DNA from: Bradyrhizobium japonicum USDA 6
GTDB taxonomy: Bacteria; Pseudomonadota; Alphaproteobacteria; Rhizobiales; Xanthobacteraceae
Assembly (NCBI RefSeq): GCF_000284375.1
Contig: NC_017249.1
Location: 7,247,001 to 7,311,000 of the forward strand
Length of the DNA: 64,000 nucleotides
Direction of reading: 5' to 3'
Position numbers and translations under genes: made by a program. The notes beneath the pieces are model-generated. The model saw nothing but the letters and a program-made list of their open reading frames with translations, was not told the origin of the DNA and searched no databases. Below are positions 35,484 to 45,124 of the stretch, piece after piece; the first letter of the stretch is position 1, and the number at the start of each line of letters is the position of its first letter.

Positions 35484-38400
35484 TCACTCCGCCGCGAAGA
35501 CCCTTGATTTCTTCCGGTCCAGCTTTTTGAAGACGTCCAGATCGCCGTCGTCGACAACGTCCTCTTCCTGAGGATCGCTTGCTGCGTGTCGTTTCGGACT
35601 GAACCATTGCGAGACACGGTCCAAATAAAGATAGACAACCGGCGTGGTGAAGAGCGTCAGGACCTGGCTGACCAAGAGACCGCCGACCATGGCGTAGCCC
35701 AGCGGCTGACGCAGTTCCGACCCGGTGCCGTGGCCGAGCATCAGCGGCACGCCGCCGAGCACCGCCGCCATCGTGGTCATCAGGATCGGGCGGAAGCGCA
35801 GCAGGCAGGCCCGGCGAATGGCCTCGACCGGCGACAGGCCCTGATCCCGCTCCGCCACGATCGCGAAGTCGACCAGCATGATGCCGTTCTTCTTGACGAT
35901 GCCGATCAGCAGAACGAGGCCGATGAGACCGATCAGGCTGAAGTCGAAATGGAAGATCAGCAGCGTCGCCAGCGCGCCGACACCGGCCGATGGCAGGGTC
36001 GACAGGATCGTCAACGGGTGAATGTAGCTCTCGTAGAGCACGCCGAGAATGAGATAGACCACGATCAGCGCCGCCACGATCAGCAGGGGCACCGAGGACA
36101 GCGACTCCTGGAACGCCTTCGCCGTGCCTGCGAAAGTCGAGGTGATCGCGGCCGGCACGTTCATCTGCTGTTCCATCGCCTCGATCGCCTGGGTCGCCTG
36201 GCCGAGTGCGACGTTGGGCGCGAGGTTGAAGGAGATCGTCACCGCGGGAAACTGGCCCTGATGGTTGATGGCCAGCGGACGCACCGGCACCGTGGTCCAC
36301 TTGGTGAACGCCGACAGCGGCACCTCTCCCCCCGTCGTCGGGGAACGCAGGTAGATCTGCTCCAGCGTGGACGGATTCTTCTGCAGCGAGGGCAGCACCT
36401 CGAGGACGACATAGTAGGTCGACAATTGGGTGAAGTAAGTCGCGATTTCGCGCTGCCCGAATGCGTCATACAAGGTCGCGTCGATCACGTCGGGCGTGAT
36501 CCCGAAACGCGCGGCCTGATTGCGGTCGATCGACAGCGTCAGCGTGGTGCCCGACGTCTGCTGGTCGGACGCGACATCGCGCAGTTCGGGCATCCCTTTC
36601 ATTCTGGCCAGCAGCTTCGGTGCCCATGTGTTGAGCTGGTCCATGTCGGTCGACTGCAGGGTGAACTGAAATTGCGTACGGGACGCCCGGCCGCCGACAC
36701 GTACGTCCTGCGCCGACTGGAGATAGAGCCGCGCACCCTGGACCTTCGCCGTCTGGACCTGCAGACGACGGATGACCTGGTCGGCCGAGTCGGTGCGTTC
36801 ATCCCGCGGCTTCAACGTAATGTACATCGTGCCGTCGTTGAGCGTATTGCCGCTGCCGCCCATCCGCATCGCCATGTGGTCGATCGCCGGATCCTTCAGC
36901 ACGATCGCGCCGATCTCCTGCATGTGCTTCGCCATATCGGCGATCGACACGTCCTGCGACGTTTCGACGATTCCGGTGATCAACCCGGTATCCTGCTGCG
37001 GAAAGAACCCCTTGGGGATGATCACGAAGAGATAGACCGTCAGCGCGATCGTCGCGAAGAACACCATCAAGGTGATGAAGCGGAAACGCAGCACGAGGTC
37101 GAGGCCTCGCTCGTAACCGTTCACGAGGGCCTGGAACATCCGCTCGCTGAGCATAAAGAGCCTGCCGTGATGCTCCTCGTCGTGCGATTTGAGGAAGCGC
37201 GACGCCATCATCGGCGTCAATGTCAGCGATACCAGGGCCGACACGGCGATCGTCATCGCGAGCGTCACCGAAAATTCGCGGAACAGGCGGCCGATGATGC
37301 CGCTCATCAGCAATAGCGGAATCAGGACCGCGATCAGCGAAATCGAGATCGAGATGATCGTGAAGCCGATTTCGCTGGCGCCCTTGAACGCGGCGGCCAT
37401 CGGCGTCTCGCCCTCCTCGATGTAGCGGGTGATGTTCTCCAGCATCACGATGGCATCGTCGACCACGAAGCCGACCGCGATGGTGAGGGCCATCAGTGAC
37501 AGATTGTCGAGGCTGTAGCCGGCTATCCACATCAGCGCGCAGGCGCCCAGCAAGGCAAGCGGCACCGTGATCGACGGAATGATGGTGGCCCAGACGCTGC
37601 GCAGGAAGACGAAGATCACCATCACGACGAGGCCGATCGTCAGCAGCAGCGTGAACTGCACGTCCTTCACGGCCGCGCGGATCGTCTGCGTGCGGTCCGA
37701 CAGCACCGAGACCTTGATGGCCGGCGAGATACCCGCCTGCAGATGCGGCAGCTGCTTCATGACGCTGTCGACGGTGTCGATGACGTTGGCGCCCGGCTGC
37801 TTGAAGATGACCAGGAACACGCCGGGCTTGCCGTCAACCCAGCCGTATTGGGTATTGTCCAGCGGTGCACTCACGGCATGGCCGATGTCGCCGACACGGA
37901 CGGGACTGCCGTTCCGATAGGCGATGACGATGTCGTTCCAGGCCTCGGCCTTGGTGAATTGGTCGTTGGCATAGACGGTGTAGGTGCGCGTGTCGCCGTT
38001 GAGGGTTCCCTTGGGATTGTTGACGGTGATCACCGACAGCGGGGTGCGCACGTCCTCCAGCGACAGGCCCTTGGCGACCAGCTTGGCGGGATCGATCTGG
38101 ACACGGATCGACGGTGCCTGCTGTCCACCGACGCTGACCTGGCCGACGCCGCTGATATGGCTGATCGCCTGCGCGAGCTTGGTGTAGGTCTCGTCGGACA
38201 CCTGCGTCATCGGCAGCGTCGTCGAGGTGGCGCCGAGCGTGAGAATGGGCGAGTCGGCCGGATTGACCTTTCGGTAGGTCGGCGGGGTCGGCATGTTCTT
38301 GGGCAATTGCCCGCTCGCCGCATTGATGGCGGCGAGCACGTCGGAGCCAGCACCGTCGATGTTGCGCGAGAGATCGAACTGCAGGACGATCTGGGTCGAG

Positions 38401-38666
38401 CTGGTCTGGCTCTGCGACGTCATCTCCGAGACGCCGGGAATGAGCGCAAATTGCGATTCGAGCGGCTGCGCTACCGATGACGCCATCGTCTCCGGATCCG
38501 CGCCGGGAAGGCTGGCCGAGACCTGGATGGTGGGGAAGTCCACTTCCGGCAGCGGCGCCACCGGCAATTGCGGATAGGCGATGATCCCGACGAAGACGAT
38601 GCCGACCATCAGCAGCGACGTCGCGATAGGGAGGCGAATGAAGGGAGCCGAGATACCGCCAGCCAT
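35484..38666 (-). CDS. RND efflux pump inner-membrane transporter (HAE1, MdtB/MdtC-like)
   Basis: A 1060-residue drug or metabolite exporter of the RND family. N-terminus SAPFIRLPIATSLLMVGIVF and the GxLPLLPVAxLPEVDFPTI-type segment match MdtB/MdtC; the proton-relay Asp pair is present in TM4 (VGFVVDDAIVMLENITRYIE). Twelve helices and two large periplasmic loops are expected. The ATG at 38666 starts one base after the adaptor stop; longer in-frame starts would run into the adaptor gene. No outer-membrane factor gene nearby, so it must share a TolC-like channel. Confidence 0.93.
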   Translation of the reverse strand: MAGGISAPFIRLPIATSLLMVGIVFVGIIAYPQLPVAPLPEVDFPTIQVSASLPGADPETMASSVAQPLESQFALIPGVSEMTSQSQTSSTQIVLQFDLSRNIDGAGSDVLAAINAASGQLPKNMPTPPTYRKVNPADSPILTLGATSTTLPMTQVSDETYTKLAQAISHISGVGQVSVGGQQAPSIRVQIDPAKLVAKGLSLEDVRTPLSVITVNNPKGTLNGDTRTYTVYANDQFTKAEAWNDIVIAYRNGSPVRVGDIGHAVSAPLDNTQYGWVDGKPGVFLVIFKQPGANVIDTVDSVMKQLPHLQAGISPAIKVSVLSDRTQTIRAAVKDVQFTLLLTIGLVVMVIFVFLRSVWATIIPSITVPLALLGACALMWIAGYSLDNLSLMALTIAVGFVVDDAIVMLENITRYIEEGETPMAAAFKGASEIGFTIISISISLIAVLIPLLLMSGIIGRLFREFSVTLAMTIAVSALVSLTLTPMMASRFLKSHDEEHHGRLFMLSERMFQALVNGYERGLDLVLRFRFITLMVFFATIALTVYLFVIIPKGFFPQQDTGLITGIVETSQDVSIADMAKHMQEIGAIVLKDPAIDHMAMRMGGSGNTLNDGTMYITLKPRDERTDSADQVIRRLQVQTAKVQGARLYLQSAQDVRVGGRASRTQFQFTLQSTDMDQLNTWAPKLLARMKGMPELRDVASDQQTSGTTLTLSIDRNQAARFGITPDVIDATLYDAFGQREIATYFTQLSTYYVVLEVLPSLQKNPSTLEQIYLRSPTTGGEVPLSAFTKWTTVPVRPLAINHQGQFPAVTISFNLAPNVALGQATQAIEAMEQQMNVPAAITSTFAGTAKAFQESLSSVPLLIVAALIVVYLILGVLYESYIHPLTILSTLPSAGVGALATLLIFHFDFSLIGLIGLVLLIGIVKKNGIMLVDFAIVAERDQGLSPVEAIRRACLLRFRPILMTTMAAVLGGVPLMLGHGTGSELRQPLGYAMVGGLLVSQVLTLFTTPVVYLYLDRVSQWFSPKRHAASDPQEEDVVDDGDLDVFKKLDRKKSRVFAAE

Positions 38667-38667
38667 G

Positions 38668-39921
38668 TCAGTCCGCCGATCCGGTCTTGGTTCCGCTCGT
38701 GGTTCCGCCCGTGGTTCCGCTCTTGGCCTGAGAGACCTCGGCGCTGGCATTTGTCGTCGGTGCAATCGAAGCGGCCGCATCCGCTTCCTCGACCAGCGCA
38801 CCATCGAACAGGCGCGACTGCCCGGCCACCACGATCCTGTCTCCGACGTGCAGGCCTTCGGAGACCACGGCATTCGCGTCGCCGCTCTGGCTGACCTTGA
38901 TCGGCCTGGCGCTGACCTTGCCATTGTCGCCGATCACATAGGCGAACAGACCCGACGGCCCGTGCTGCACGCCATCCTGCGGCACGACGATGACGTCCTT
39001 GCGCGTATCGATCAGCATCCGCGTGGTGACCGACAGGCCGGGCCACAGCGCGTTGTCCTTGTTGTCGAAGCGCGCTTTCAGGCTGATGGTCCCGGTGGCC
39101 TGGTTGACCGAATTGTCCATGACCACGAGCCTGCCTTGCGACAGCGTCCTGGTTCCGTCCGAGGTCAGCGCCTCGACGGGCACCTCGCCGGCGTCAAAGG
39201 CCTTGTCGATGGCCTGCAATTGCTCTTCAGGCTCCGTGAACTGCACGGCAATCGGCTGCAACTGGGCGATGGTGACGATCCCCGTCGTATCCGCGGCATG
39301 CACGATGTTGCCGGGGTCGACCAGCCGGAAACCCGTTCGTCCGCTGATCGGCGCCTTGATCGAGGTGTAACCGAGATTGGTCTGCGCATTGTCGATGGCG
39401 GCCTGGTCGCCCTTCACCTGCGCGGTCATCTGATCGACCAGGGCCTGCTGGGTATCGAGATTTTGCTGGGTTTCGAATTGCTGCTTCGCGAGCTTCTGAA
39501 ATCGCTCCAGGTTCAACCGGTCGTTCCTCAGATTGGCCTCGTCCTGGGCCTTCTTCGCCACCGCCTGCTCGAGAGCCGCGGTGAAGGGGCGTTGATCGAT
39601 CTCCAGAAGCGGATCGCCCTCCTTCACCATCTGCCCCTGCTTGAAGAACACCTTGATGATCTGACCGTCGACGCGGCTCTTGACCGTCACCGTCTTGAAC
39701 GGCGAGACGACTCCGAGTCCGTAGGCGCGCACGGGAAAGTCGGCCTTCTTCACCACGAACGAGGTGACGGGAATCTTCACCGCGGCCTGACTGGCAGCGC
39801 TCTGGGCGGCCGCCGCGGCCGGCTTGACGCCCCCGAGGAGCTCATACCATACGCCATAGGCCACCGCGGCTATTGCAAGGATTCCAAACAGCGCAACGCT
39901 GAGCTTCGGTCGCGTTGACAA
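38668..39921 (-). CDS. RND pump periplasmic adaptor (HlyD/MdtA-like)
   Basis: A 417-residue membrane-fusion protein. N-terminal helix (SVALFGILAIAAVAYGVWY), barrel-sandwich halves around TVKSRVDGQIIKVFFKQGQ and YTSIKAPISGRTGFRLVDPG, coiled-coil hairpin between them, then beta-barrel. The last 40 residues are Ser/Thr/Gly-rich. The only available start is TTG at 39921 with AGAGGG upstream; a stop lies four codons before it. Transcribed with the pump gene; a tandem 11-bp repeat upstream may be its operator. Confidence 0.9.
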   Translation of the reverse strand: MSTRPKLSVALFGILAIAAVAYGVWYELLGGVKPAAAAAQSAASQAAVKIPVTSFVVKKADFPVRAYGLGVVSPFKTVTVKSRVDGQIIKVFFKQGQMVKEGDPLLEIDQRPFTAALEQAVAKKAQDEANLRNDRLNLERFQKLAKQQFETQQNLDTQQALVDQMTAQVKGDQAAIDNAQTNLGYTSIKAPISGRTGFRLVDPGNIVHAADTTGIVTIAQLQPIAVQFTEPEEQLQAIDKAFDAGEVPVEALTSDGTRTLSQGRLVVMDNSVNQATGTISLKARFDNKDNALWPGLSVTTRMLIDTRKDVIVVPQDGVQHGPSGLFAYVIGDNGKVSARPIKVSQSGDANAVVSEGLHVGDRIVVAGQSRLFDGALVEEADAAASIAPTTNASAEVSQAKSGTTGGTTSGTKTGSAD

Positions 39922-39951
39922 ATTGATGGCCCTCTAACTGTTTGTACCTGC

Positions 39952-39973
39952 CTTCAGATAAGCTTCAGATAAG
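39952..39973. promoter_or_regulatory. tandem 11-bp direct repeat upstream of the RND operon
   Basis: CTTCAGATAAG occurs twice head to tail at 39952-39962 and 39963-39973, beginning 31 bases before the adaptor start. An 11-base period, one helical turn, is the form bound by OmpR/PhoB-type response regulators. No two-component genes are adjacent. Confidence 0.4.
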
Positions 39974-40287
39974 CCGACTGATTGCAGGTGAAACCGCCGC
40001 CTCGAATTGGAAGTATCGCGGACAAAATCCCAGCGTCAAAATGACGATCGCGTGCGAGAATCTGTACAAATTTTCATGTTGGCTCGCTGCAAGACGCAGT
40101 CGGTGAATCAAAGCCGTCCAACGAAGGACAGGCAGAAACAAACAGAAACGAAATGGAGAGACGTGAGTGGTCACCGCGGCATCACGCTGAATTGCGCCAG
40201 CGCTCGCGAATTTCAGGATCGCTCGCCTCAAGCCAGGCCTTATCATTGAAATCCAGCGAGCGCTGCTTGATGGGAACGAGGCGCGAG

Positions 40288-40572
40288 ATGAAGGCTGATC
40301 AACCGAACCACCGGGGAAATGTCGTACCGTTTCGAACGCGATCGGGAGGCGGCAGAGATCCGGTTGATGATGCACGGCCCGGCAACATTTTGCGCATGCT
40401 CGACCTCTCGAAGTTCGAACACCATCGCGCCGCTGTCGAGAACCGCCCCAGCATGCGTTCCAACATCGCGGCGATGGTCTTGCTCGGACTTCTCGTATTC
40501 ATTGCAACAGAGGACTTTTCCAGACTCGAGCAATCGAACCTGTGCTTCGATAAATCGGAATGCAGGAATTGA
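40288..40572 (+). CDS. small single-pass membrane protein, unknown
   Basis: A 94-residue protein with a basic N-terminus (NHRGNVVPFRTRSGGGRD), a LDLSKFEHHRA segment, one membrane helix (SNIAAMVLLGLLVFIATEDF) and a short Cys-containing tail. GAGG before the ATG at 40288 supports this start. No family recognised. Confidence 0.5.
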   Translation: MKADQPNHRGNVVPFRTRSGGGRDPVDDARPGNILRMLDLSKFEHHRAAVENRPSMRSNIAAMVLLGLLVFIATEDFSRLEQSNLCFDKSECRN

Positions 40573-40760
40573 ACAGCGTTCGTCATCAACTGACGACGTA
40601 ACGACGAATCGCAGTTTCAGCGGCATCGACGCAGGACCTGGCTCGATCAGCGGGGCTCCGGAAGACATAAAGCATCGCGCACCGGACCGGCCCCCCCCCC
40701 ATTGGCACAGTCCCGCCAATCGTGTAACCCGGCCGAAACCCTCGCCGGGACGGGACGCTG

Positions 40761-42005
40761 ATGAGTGCGGTTGCCACTGATAACGCGGGAGATGGCACCC
40801 GCGCGCTGATCTTTGCGCTGCTTGCGCTCGCCTGCGGGCACATGCTCTCGACCCTGCTGCGCACGATTCCCGCCGTCAGCCTCGACCTGATGGCGGCGGA
40901 TTTCCACATCGAGCCGCAGGCGCTGGCGAGCCTCACTTCGGTCTATCCCTTTGCCTTTGCCGCCGCACAGATCCCGGTCGGCGCGGCGATGGATCGCTTT
41001 GGCGTCCGGCCGGTGTCGCTGAGCCTGCTTATGGGAACCGTGATCGGCGCCATCGCGTCGGGATTCGCGACGGGGCCGGAAAGTTTCGCGGTCGGGCAGG
41101 TGATGCTGGGCATCGCGACATCGGGCATGCTGATGTGCCCGATGACGCTGGCGGCCAAGCAATTGTCGGCGGCGCGGTTCGGGCTGTGGTCCGGCGCGAT
41201 CCTCTCGATCGGCAATATCGGCATGCTGCTGTCGTCGAGCCCGCTCGCCTTCGTGGTCGATCATTACGGCTGGCGCGCCGGATTCTGGATCTCCGCGCTC
41301 GGCGGCGTCGTCGTCGCGCTCGCCGTGTTCTTGCTGGTGCCGAGGCAGCCGGCCGAGCACAAGGACGAATCCTCGCCGCTGTCGCAGATGATCGAGGTGC
41401 TCAGGCTCGGATTCTCGCGCCCCCTGCGTGGCCTGATCGCGCTGGCGCTGGTGTCGCTCGCGACCTCGCTGGTGCTGCGCGGCCTGTGGGGCGGACCTTG
41501 GCTGATGGAGATCAAGGGACTGACGCGGGTCGAGGCCGGCAACCAGCTCGGCGCATTCACGCTGGCGATGATCGCAGGTCCCCTGTGCATCGGCATGATC
41601 GACCGCGGGCTCAGTCGCCGCCGCGAGCTGGTGGCGGGCACGCATTTGGTCGGGGCGCTGCTGCTGGCGCTGATGGCGCTGGGGGCGCCGCATTATGCGG
41701 TCTCGATCCTGTTCGGCGTGCCCGTGATGCCGCCGCAATACGACCTCGTGCTGTTCGTGCTCATCGGCCTTGCGACCTCCGCCCAGCCGCTGCTGTTCGG
41801 CATGTCGCGGCAGCTGGTCGATGCGCAAACGGCGGGCAAGGCGCTCGCGGCGATCAACCTCGCCTTCTTCCTCGGCGCGGCGCTGATGCAGTCGATGACA
41901 GGCGCGGTGGCGGCGTTCGCGGGGCTGCCGGCGGTGCTGCTGTTCATGGCGGCGGCGCTACTTCTGGGTGCGCTGATCTTCCTGGCCTATACGCGCGCTG
42001 CGTGA
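40761..42005 (+). CDS. MFS transporter
   Basis: A 414-residue 12-helix major facilitator. Characteristic loop 2-3 motif GAAMDRFGVRPVSL (G-x-x-x-D-R-x-G-x-R) is present; N-terminal LLALACGHMLSTLLRTIPAVSLDLMAADFHI is typical of exporters or uptake carriers of the CynX/nitrate-like branches. Substrate unknown. A run of ten C bases ends 60 bases before the start. Confidence 0.85.
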   Translation: MSAVATDNAGDGTRALIFALLALACGHMLSTLLRTIPAVSLDLMAADFHIEPQALASLTSVYPFAFAAAQIPVGAAMDRFGVRPVSLSLLMGTVIGAIASGFATGPESFAVGQVMLGIATSGMLMCPMTLAAKQLSAARFGLWSGAILSIGNIGMLLSSSPLAFVVDHYGWRAGFWISALGGVVVALAVFLLVPRQPAEHKDESSPLSQMIEVLRLGFSRPLRGLIALALVSLATSLVLRGLWGGPWLMEIKGLTRVEAGNQLGAFTLAMIAGPLCIGMIDRGLSRRRELVAGTHLVGALLLALMALGAPHYAVSILFGVPVMPPQYDLVLFVLIGLATSAQPLLFGMSRQLVDAQTAGKALAAINLAFFLGAALMQSMTGAVAAFAGLPAVLLFMAAALLLGALIFLAYTRAA

Positions 42006-42332
42006 AGCAGCCCCGCACAACAGCGTGGCGCAGGGGATGCTTCATTTTCCCTGCCGATGACGTCGCGAGCAGTCAGCCGGCTACGCCCCGCTCAGCGCAC
42101 TGTCACCGAACTTTCCGATTCTTCCTGTCGCGCCAGCCTCTGTGAAAAGTCGCAACCTGCAGTGGCCGTTTTTCCGCTGTGGCCCAGTGGGTACAGCCGC
42201 CGCGTGACTCGCCGGATAGTGTGACCCGATCGCGAAGTCGGAAAACTCACCAAGTGAAGTCGCTGGCCTGTGCGATGCCGACCCGCACGATGCGCTTCAG
42301 GCCATTGCCGTTAGTTGAAGGAAAATCCTCGC
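42006..42332. other. intergenic, nothing recognised
   Basis: 327 bases between the MFS and beta-barrel genes. No gene-like frame, repeat or terminator seen; it presumably holds the promoter of the outer-membrane protein. Confidence 0.4.
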
Positions 42333-43097
42333 ATGACCACCAAGACCCTTTTCAGCGCCATTGCGCTGGCCGTTTCGACGTTGACCTCGGCCATGGCGGC
42401 GGACGTGACGATGCCGTACAAGGCGGCGCCCGCGGCCGCGGCCTTCTCCTGGACCGGTTGCTATGTCGGCGGCAATGTCGGCGGCGGCCGCGGGGTCAAC
42501 GAGCAGCAGCCCATCGTCGGGCAAGACTTCACCGCCAATCACAACAGCGGCTGGCTCGCCGGCGTGCAAGGGGGCTGCGACTATCAGGTCGGCTCGCTCG
42601 TGGTCGGCGTCGAAGGCCAGTTCGATTGGGCCGACATGAAGGACACCAGCACGACACTGATTCCGGGCGGCGCCATCGGCTTCCTGCTGACGACCCAGCT
42701 CGATCGCGTCGCCACCGCGACGGGCCGCATCGGCTACGCCTTCGATCGCGTGCTGTTTTACGCCAAGGGCGGCGCCGCCTTCGCCCACTTCAACCATCAG
42801 ATGACGCAGACCGATTTCGCCGCCCTCTCGGTTGATTTCAAGGGTTCGCGCGACGTGACGGGATTCGTCGTCGGTGCCGGCCTCGAATATGCGCTGCTGC
42901 CAAATCTGTCGCTGAAGGCCGAGTACAATTATTTCGACTTTGGCACGAACGGCTACACCCTGAACTGCTCCGGTAATCCCGGATGTGCCGGCATTCCCTT
43001 CTTCCCGGCCAGCGTCCGGCAGAACATGCAGACCGTCATGCTCGGCGTGAACTGGCGATTCAACACGGCTGGCGCGCCGCTCGTCGCCCGATACTGA
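42333..43097 (+). CDS. outer-membrane beta-barrel protein (Omp25/Omp31-like)
   Basis: A 254-residue outer-membrane protein: signal peptide (AIALAVSTLTSAMAADV), the mature start MPYKAAP that recurs in rhizobial members, then SWTGCYVGGNVGGGRG and alternating beta strands ending in aromatic residues (TVMLGVNWRFN). About eight strands. Start at 42333 chosen because the signal peptide begins there, with an AAGGAAA site upstream. Confidence 0.9.
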   Translation: MTTKTLFSAIALAVSTLTSAMAADVTMPYKAAPAAAAFSWTGCYVGGNVGGGRGVNEQQPIVGQDFTANHNSGWLAGVQGGCDYQVGSLVVGVEGQFDWADMKDTSTTLIPGGAIGFLLTTQLDRVATATGRIGYAFDRVLFYAKGGAAFAHFNHQMTQTDFAALSVDFKGSRDVTGFVVGAGLEYALLPNLSLKAEYNYFDFGTNGYTLNCSGNPGCAGIPFFPASVRQNMQTVMLGVNWRFNTAGAPLVARY

Positions 43098-43276
43098 TTG
43101 GTGTGCCGAAAGCGTCGGCGGCGCGTCGTGTTCGGCGCGCCGCCGCAAACAGCCGCCGTGGCTTTGATGCGGTCGTCCCTGCCCCGCCCTAAAACTCACC
43201 GGACTGTCCGAGAGGCCTTGCGAAACACGGCGCAGCGAAGGATGCTGACGCGTACCGTGCATCAAAGGACCATCTC

Positions 43277-44470
43277 ATGCCTGTCGATACCAAAGCCGCC
43301 ACCGATCGCCTCATGCGCTTCCTCGCCGTCGAGGGGGTCACCGGACAGGAGGCGGCGATCGGGCGGGAGCTCACGGCCGCTCTGAAGGAGAGCGGCGTGC
43401 CGGCCAAGGCTATCAGGCTCGACGACGCCAACACCCGCATTCCCGTGCCGACCGAGACCGGCAACCTGATCGTCGACCTGCCCGGGCGCGGCGCGCTGCA
43501 CAACCAGCCGCGCATCATGTTCATGACCCACATGGACACCGTGCCGCTGTGTGCCGGCGCCAAGCCGAAGAAATCCGGCCGCAAGATCGTCAACGAGGCC
43601 AAGACCGCGCTCGGCGGCGACAACCGCTGCGGCTGCGGCGTGCTGGTGACGCTGGCCGCCGAGCTCGCCAAGCAGAAGCTGGATCACCCCCCGATCACGC
43701 TGCTGTTCTGCGTGCGCGAGGAGAGCGGGCTCTACGGCGCCCGCCACGTCAAGCTGGACGAACTCGGCTCGCCGGCGATGGCCTTCAACTATGACGGCGG
43801 CTCGGCCTCCAACGTCATCATCGGCGCCGTCGGCGCGGACCGCTGGAATGTCGAGATCTTCGGCCGCGCCTCGCATGCCGGCGTCGCACCGGAGCGCGGC
43901 ATCTCCTCGACCATGATCATGGCGCTCGCGCTCGCGGACGTGAAGGCCGGCGGCTGGTTCGGCAAGGTGGTGAAGGGCAAGAGCCAAGGCACCAGCAATG
44001 TCGGCCCCGTCACCGGCGGCGAAGGCCGCCCCGCGGGCGATGCCACCAACGTCGTCACCGACTACGTCCATGTGCGCGGCGAGAGCCGCAGCCACGACGG
44101 CAAGTTCTTCAAGGAGATCACCAAGGCCTACAAGGCCGCGTTCGAGAAGGCCGCCAAGAAGGTGACGAACGCGCAGGGCAAATCCGGCAAGGTCAAGTTC
44201 AAGGCCGAGACCGACTATTTTCCGTTCCGCATGAAGGACAACCTTCCGGTCGTCAGACGCGCGGTCGAGGCGGTGTCCGCGGTCGGCGGCACCCCGAACG
44301 TCCGCACCGCCAATGGCGGCCTCGATGCCAACTGGATGGTCCGCCACGGCGTTCCCACCGTGACCTTCGGTGCCGGCCAGAACGAGGCGCACACGATCGA
44401 CGAGTGGATCAACCTCGACGAATACGACCGCGCCTGCGCGCTGGCCGTGCAGCTCGCGACGATGCGGTGA
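43277..44470 (+). CDS. M20-family metallopeptidase (peptidase T-like)
   Basis: A 397-residue zinc peptidase. Metal and catalytic residues seen: MTHMDTVPL (His, Asp), ALGGDNRCG (Asp), CVREESGLYG (Glu pair), AFNYDGGSASN (Asp), and QNEAHTIDEW (His). The order is that of tripeptidases. The DKRCG-like metal loop here is GGDNRCG. Likely cytoplasmic aminopeptidase. Its stop overlaps by GTGA the next gene. Confidence 0.87.
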   Translation: MPVDTKAATDRLMRFLAVEGVTGQEAAIGRELTAALKESGVPAKAIRLDDANTRIPVPTETGNLIVDLPGRGALHNQPRIMFMTHMDTVPLCAGAKPKKSGRKIVNEAKTALGGDNRCGCGVLVTLAAELAKQKLDHPPITLLFCVREESGLYGARHVKLDELGSPAMAFNYDGGSASNVIIGAVGADRWNVEIFGRASHAGVAPERGISSTMIMALALADVKAGGWFGKVVKGKSQGTSNVGPVTGGEGRPAGDATNVVTDYVHVRGESRSHDGKFFKEITKAYKAAFEKAAKKVTNAQGKSGKVKFKAETDYFPFRMKDNLPVVRRAVEAVSAVGGTPNVRTANGGLDANWMVRHGVPTVTFGAGQNEAHTIDEWINLDEYDRACALAVQLATMR

Positions 44471-45012
44471 GACGCGTGGTTCGGGTCGCGCTCGCGGGAT
44501 TTGCACTTCTGGCGCTTGCGAGCGCGGCTGGCGCGGAAGAGGACAACAGCGCCTTGCTGGTTGATCTCTTCGCAAAGATTTGCGCGCCCAAGCCAGCCAC
44601 GCCGAGCCAGGTTGAGCGCATCGCAGGGGGGCTGGGTTTTGTCAGTGACGGCGGCCCGATCACGGCCGAGATGGAACGTGGGCCTAAAATTGATATTCTC
44701 TACTCGGCGAAGCTTATCAGGCGGGGCGAGAGGCTCGGCAGCATGACGGTCTATTTCGCAGGACCTGACGATGGTCCGAGCGTGACCTGCACGGTGTCGG
44801 CCGTCGGCGTCTCGGCCGACACGCTGCCCGGGCTGATCGAAACATCATTGAAGGCTCGCGAGCGGATCGACGAGCCGTCCAACGACGACAATCATCATCG
44901 GGCGAGCTGGCATGTCGGCGCCGGCAGCGGCGAAGCGCTTGAGATGTCGGTGTGGCGAACGTCGCCGCATCGGGCCTCGATCAGCATCAATTATTTCGCC
45001 ACCAAACGGTGA
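44467..45012 (+). CDS. secreted protein, unknown, coupled to the peptidase gene
   Basis: A 181-residue protein. GTG at 44467 overlaps the peptidase stop (GTGA) and opens a signal peptide (VALAGFALLALASAAGA); other starts would lack one. Mature part contains FAKICAPKPATPSQVERIAGG and a repeated-looking hydrophobic pattern, two Cys (44583 region and TCTVSAVG). No family recognised. Confidence 0.65.
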   Translation: MRRVVRVALAGFALLALASAAGAEEDNSALLVDLFAKICAPKPATPSQVERIAGGLGFVSDGGPITAEMERGPKIDILYSAKLIRRGERLGSMTVYFAGPDDGPSVTCTVSAVGVSADTLPGLIETSLKARERIDEPSNDDNHHRASWHVGAGSGEALEMSVWRTSPHRASISINYFATKR

Positions 45013-45124
45013 GCGGGATCACCCGCGCCGCGCGGCCTTGTTACGCGTTGCGGACGCGTCTGGCACATCTACAATGCTGCCTACCTTACGAACGACGAAC
45101 CAAAAAGAAAAATCGGGAGCAAAC

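Noticed and set aside
35586..37316. 576-residue open frame antisense to the RND pump
   Set aside because: Arg/His/Asp-rich mirror of the pump gene without a credible start.
38667..38924. N-terminal extension of the RND pump frame
   Set aside because: It would read through the adaptor gene; the ATG at 38666 matches the family start.
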